Positions 63,659 to 64,000 of a DNA stretch of 64,000 nt are shown piece by piece. The notes beneath the pieces are model-generated. The model did no database searches, was not told where the DNA came from, and was given only the letters and a program-made list of their open reading frames with translations. Positions within the stretch are counted from its first letter, which is position 1, and each line of letters opens with the position of its first letter. The position numbers and the translations under genes are program-made. The stretch covers positions 1 through 64,000 of the forward strand of contig CAIRYK010000009.1 in the NCBI GenBank assembly GCA_903882805.1, written 5' to 3'. The DNA comes from an uncultured Bacteroidota bacterium. Lineage in GTDB: Bacteria; Bacteroidota; Bacteroidia; Chitinophagales; Chitinophagaceae.

Positions 63659-64000
63659 TTATGGAGTTGATGTAGCGGCAGGCGCTGCCAATACTTCGTT
63701 GAGTTTTTGTTCCAGCGCTTCGCCTTGCAGGTTATGACCTATTATGCGGCCGCTTGTGTCTATCAAAAAGTTAGAAGGGATAGACTGTACCGAATAGGTA
63801 GATGCGGCCTCGGACGCCCAACCTTTAAAGTCGCAAACATGCGTCCATTCCAGATGGTCGTCTGCTATGGCTTTCATCCATGGTTCTTTTGCATTGTCGA
63901 GCGATACGCCCAATATGGTGAAATTGCTGTTTTTGAATTTTTTGAAGGCCGCCACTACATTAGGGTTTTCTTTGCGGCATGGCTGGCACCACGATGCCCA
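63659..64000 (-). CDS. Thioredoxin-like (TlpA/redoxin) protein, C-terminal part
   Basis: The gene runs off the right edge. Reading in from 64000 gives WASWCQPCRKENPNVVAAFK, a thioredoxin WCxxC active site, then NFTILGVSLDNAKEPWMKAI, VCDFKGWASEAASTYSVQSIPSNFLIDTSGRI with cis-Pro, and a Pro/Ala/Thr tail. It is a TlpA/ResA-type disulfide reductase or peroxiredoxin-like, probably envelope-anchored with its N-terminal part outside the window. Confidence 0.85.
   Translation of the reverse strand, partial: WASWCQPCRKENPNVVAAFKKFKNSNFTILGVSLDNAKEPWMKAIADDHLEWTHVCDFKGWASEAASTYSVQSIPSNFLIDTSGRIIGHNLQGEALEQKLNEVLAAPAATSTP

Noticed and set aside
1-64000. tRNA, rRNA, CRISPR, transposase or prophage genes
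   Set aside because: No cloverleaf, repeat-spacer array or mobile-element protein was found on reading both strands.

Overview
The window looks like a chromosomal segment of an aerobic member of the Bacteroidota, probably of the Chitinophagales/Sphingobacteriales type. The evidence is the type IX secretion/gliding core gldK-gldL-gldM-gldN, two secreted proteins with type IX C-terminal sorting domains (one type A, one type B), many lineage-typical families (DUF4159, DUF4271, DUF4783, DUF4139, long LspA, DUF6934), and recurrent -7 promoter boxes of the form TAnnTTTG in place of the usual -10. No rRNA, tRNA, CRISPR array, transposase, integrase or phage gene was seen. Gene order is dense and mostly housekeeping.

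Layout. 0-2 kb: a T9SS type A cargo gene whose signal peptide is out of frame by one base at an A10 tract. 2-7 kb: the heme operon hemA-hemC-hemD-hemE-hemF on the minus strand with its own promoter, terminator and a possible FNR-type palindrome; upstream of it lies a Crp/Fnr-family regulator. 7.9-12 kb: SMC and a small lipoprotein. 12.3-16 kb: an HscA-like Hsp70, aspartate kinase and a YaeR-like VOC protein. 16.0-16.7 kb: an AT-rich two-gene module on the opposite strand (a 52-residue ORF and a DUF6934 protein) with a well-formed promoter; it is the most island-like piece. 17-20 kb: envelope and division genes (rseP, nudix, lspA, zapA). 20-26 kb: M1 peptidase, gcvT and clpP. 26-30 kb: a large T9SS type B cargo protein and a secreted protein. 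30.5-39.4 kb: ECF sigma factor, rsmE, DUF4159, a GT22-like (Alg9/PIG-B type) mannosyltransferase, an OafA-like acyltransferase, DUF4271, a second HemD homologue and a DUF255 protein. 39.6-44.4 kb: gldKLMN. 44.5-51 kb: a trypsin-like protein without signal peptide, ribD, an EamA transporter, rpoN, alanine dehydrogenase and a TerB-like protein. 51-55 kb: two tandem DUF4139 (MuiA-like) paralogues and DUF4783. 55.5-58 kb: a mono-heme lipoprotein, a pentapeptide-like repeat protein, a TPR lipoprotein and an MlaE permease without its ATPase. 58-61 kb: MtgA, an unknown KOW/Tudor-like protein and an M28 peptidase. 61-64 kb: hemB and hemL, completing the early heme pathway begun at the other end, then the C-terminal end of a thioredoxin-like protein cut by the window edge.

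Together the heme genes cover every step from glutamyl-tRNA to protoporphyrinogen IX (hemA, hemL, hemB, hemC, hemD, hemE, hemF) in two groups 54 kb apart. The gld operon is the secretion engine through which the two sorting-domain proteins would be exported. The best candidates for something new are the DUF6934/small-ORF module, the trypsin-like protein, and the homopolymer-controlled reading frame of the first gene; none is proven as a novel system from sequence alone.
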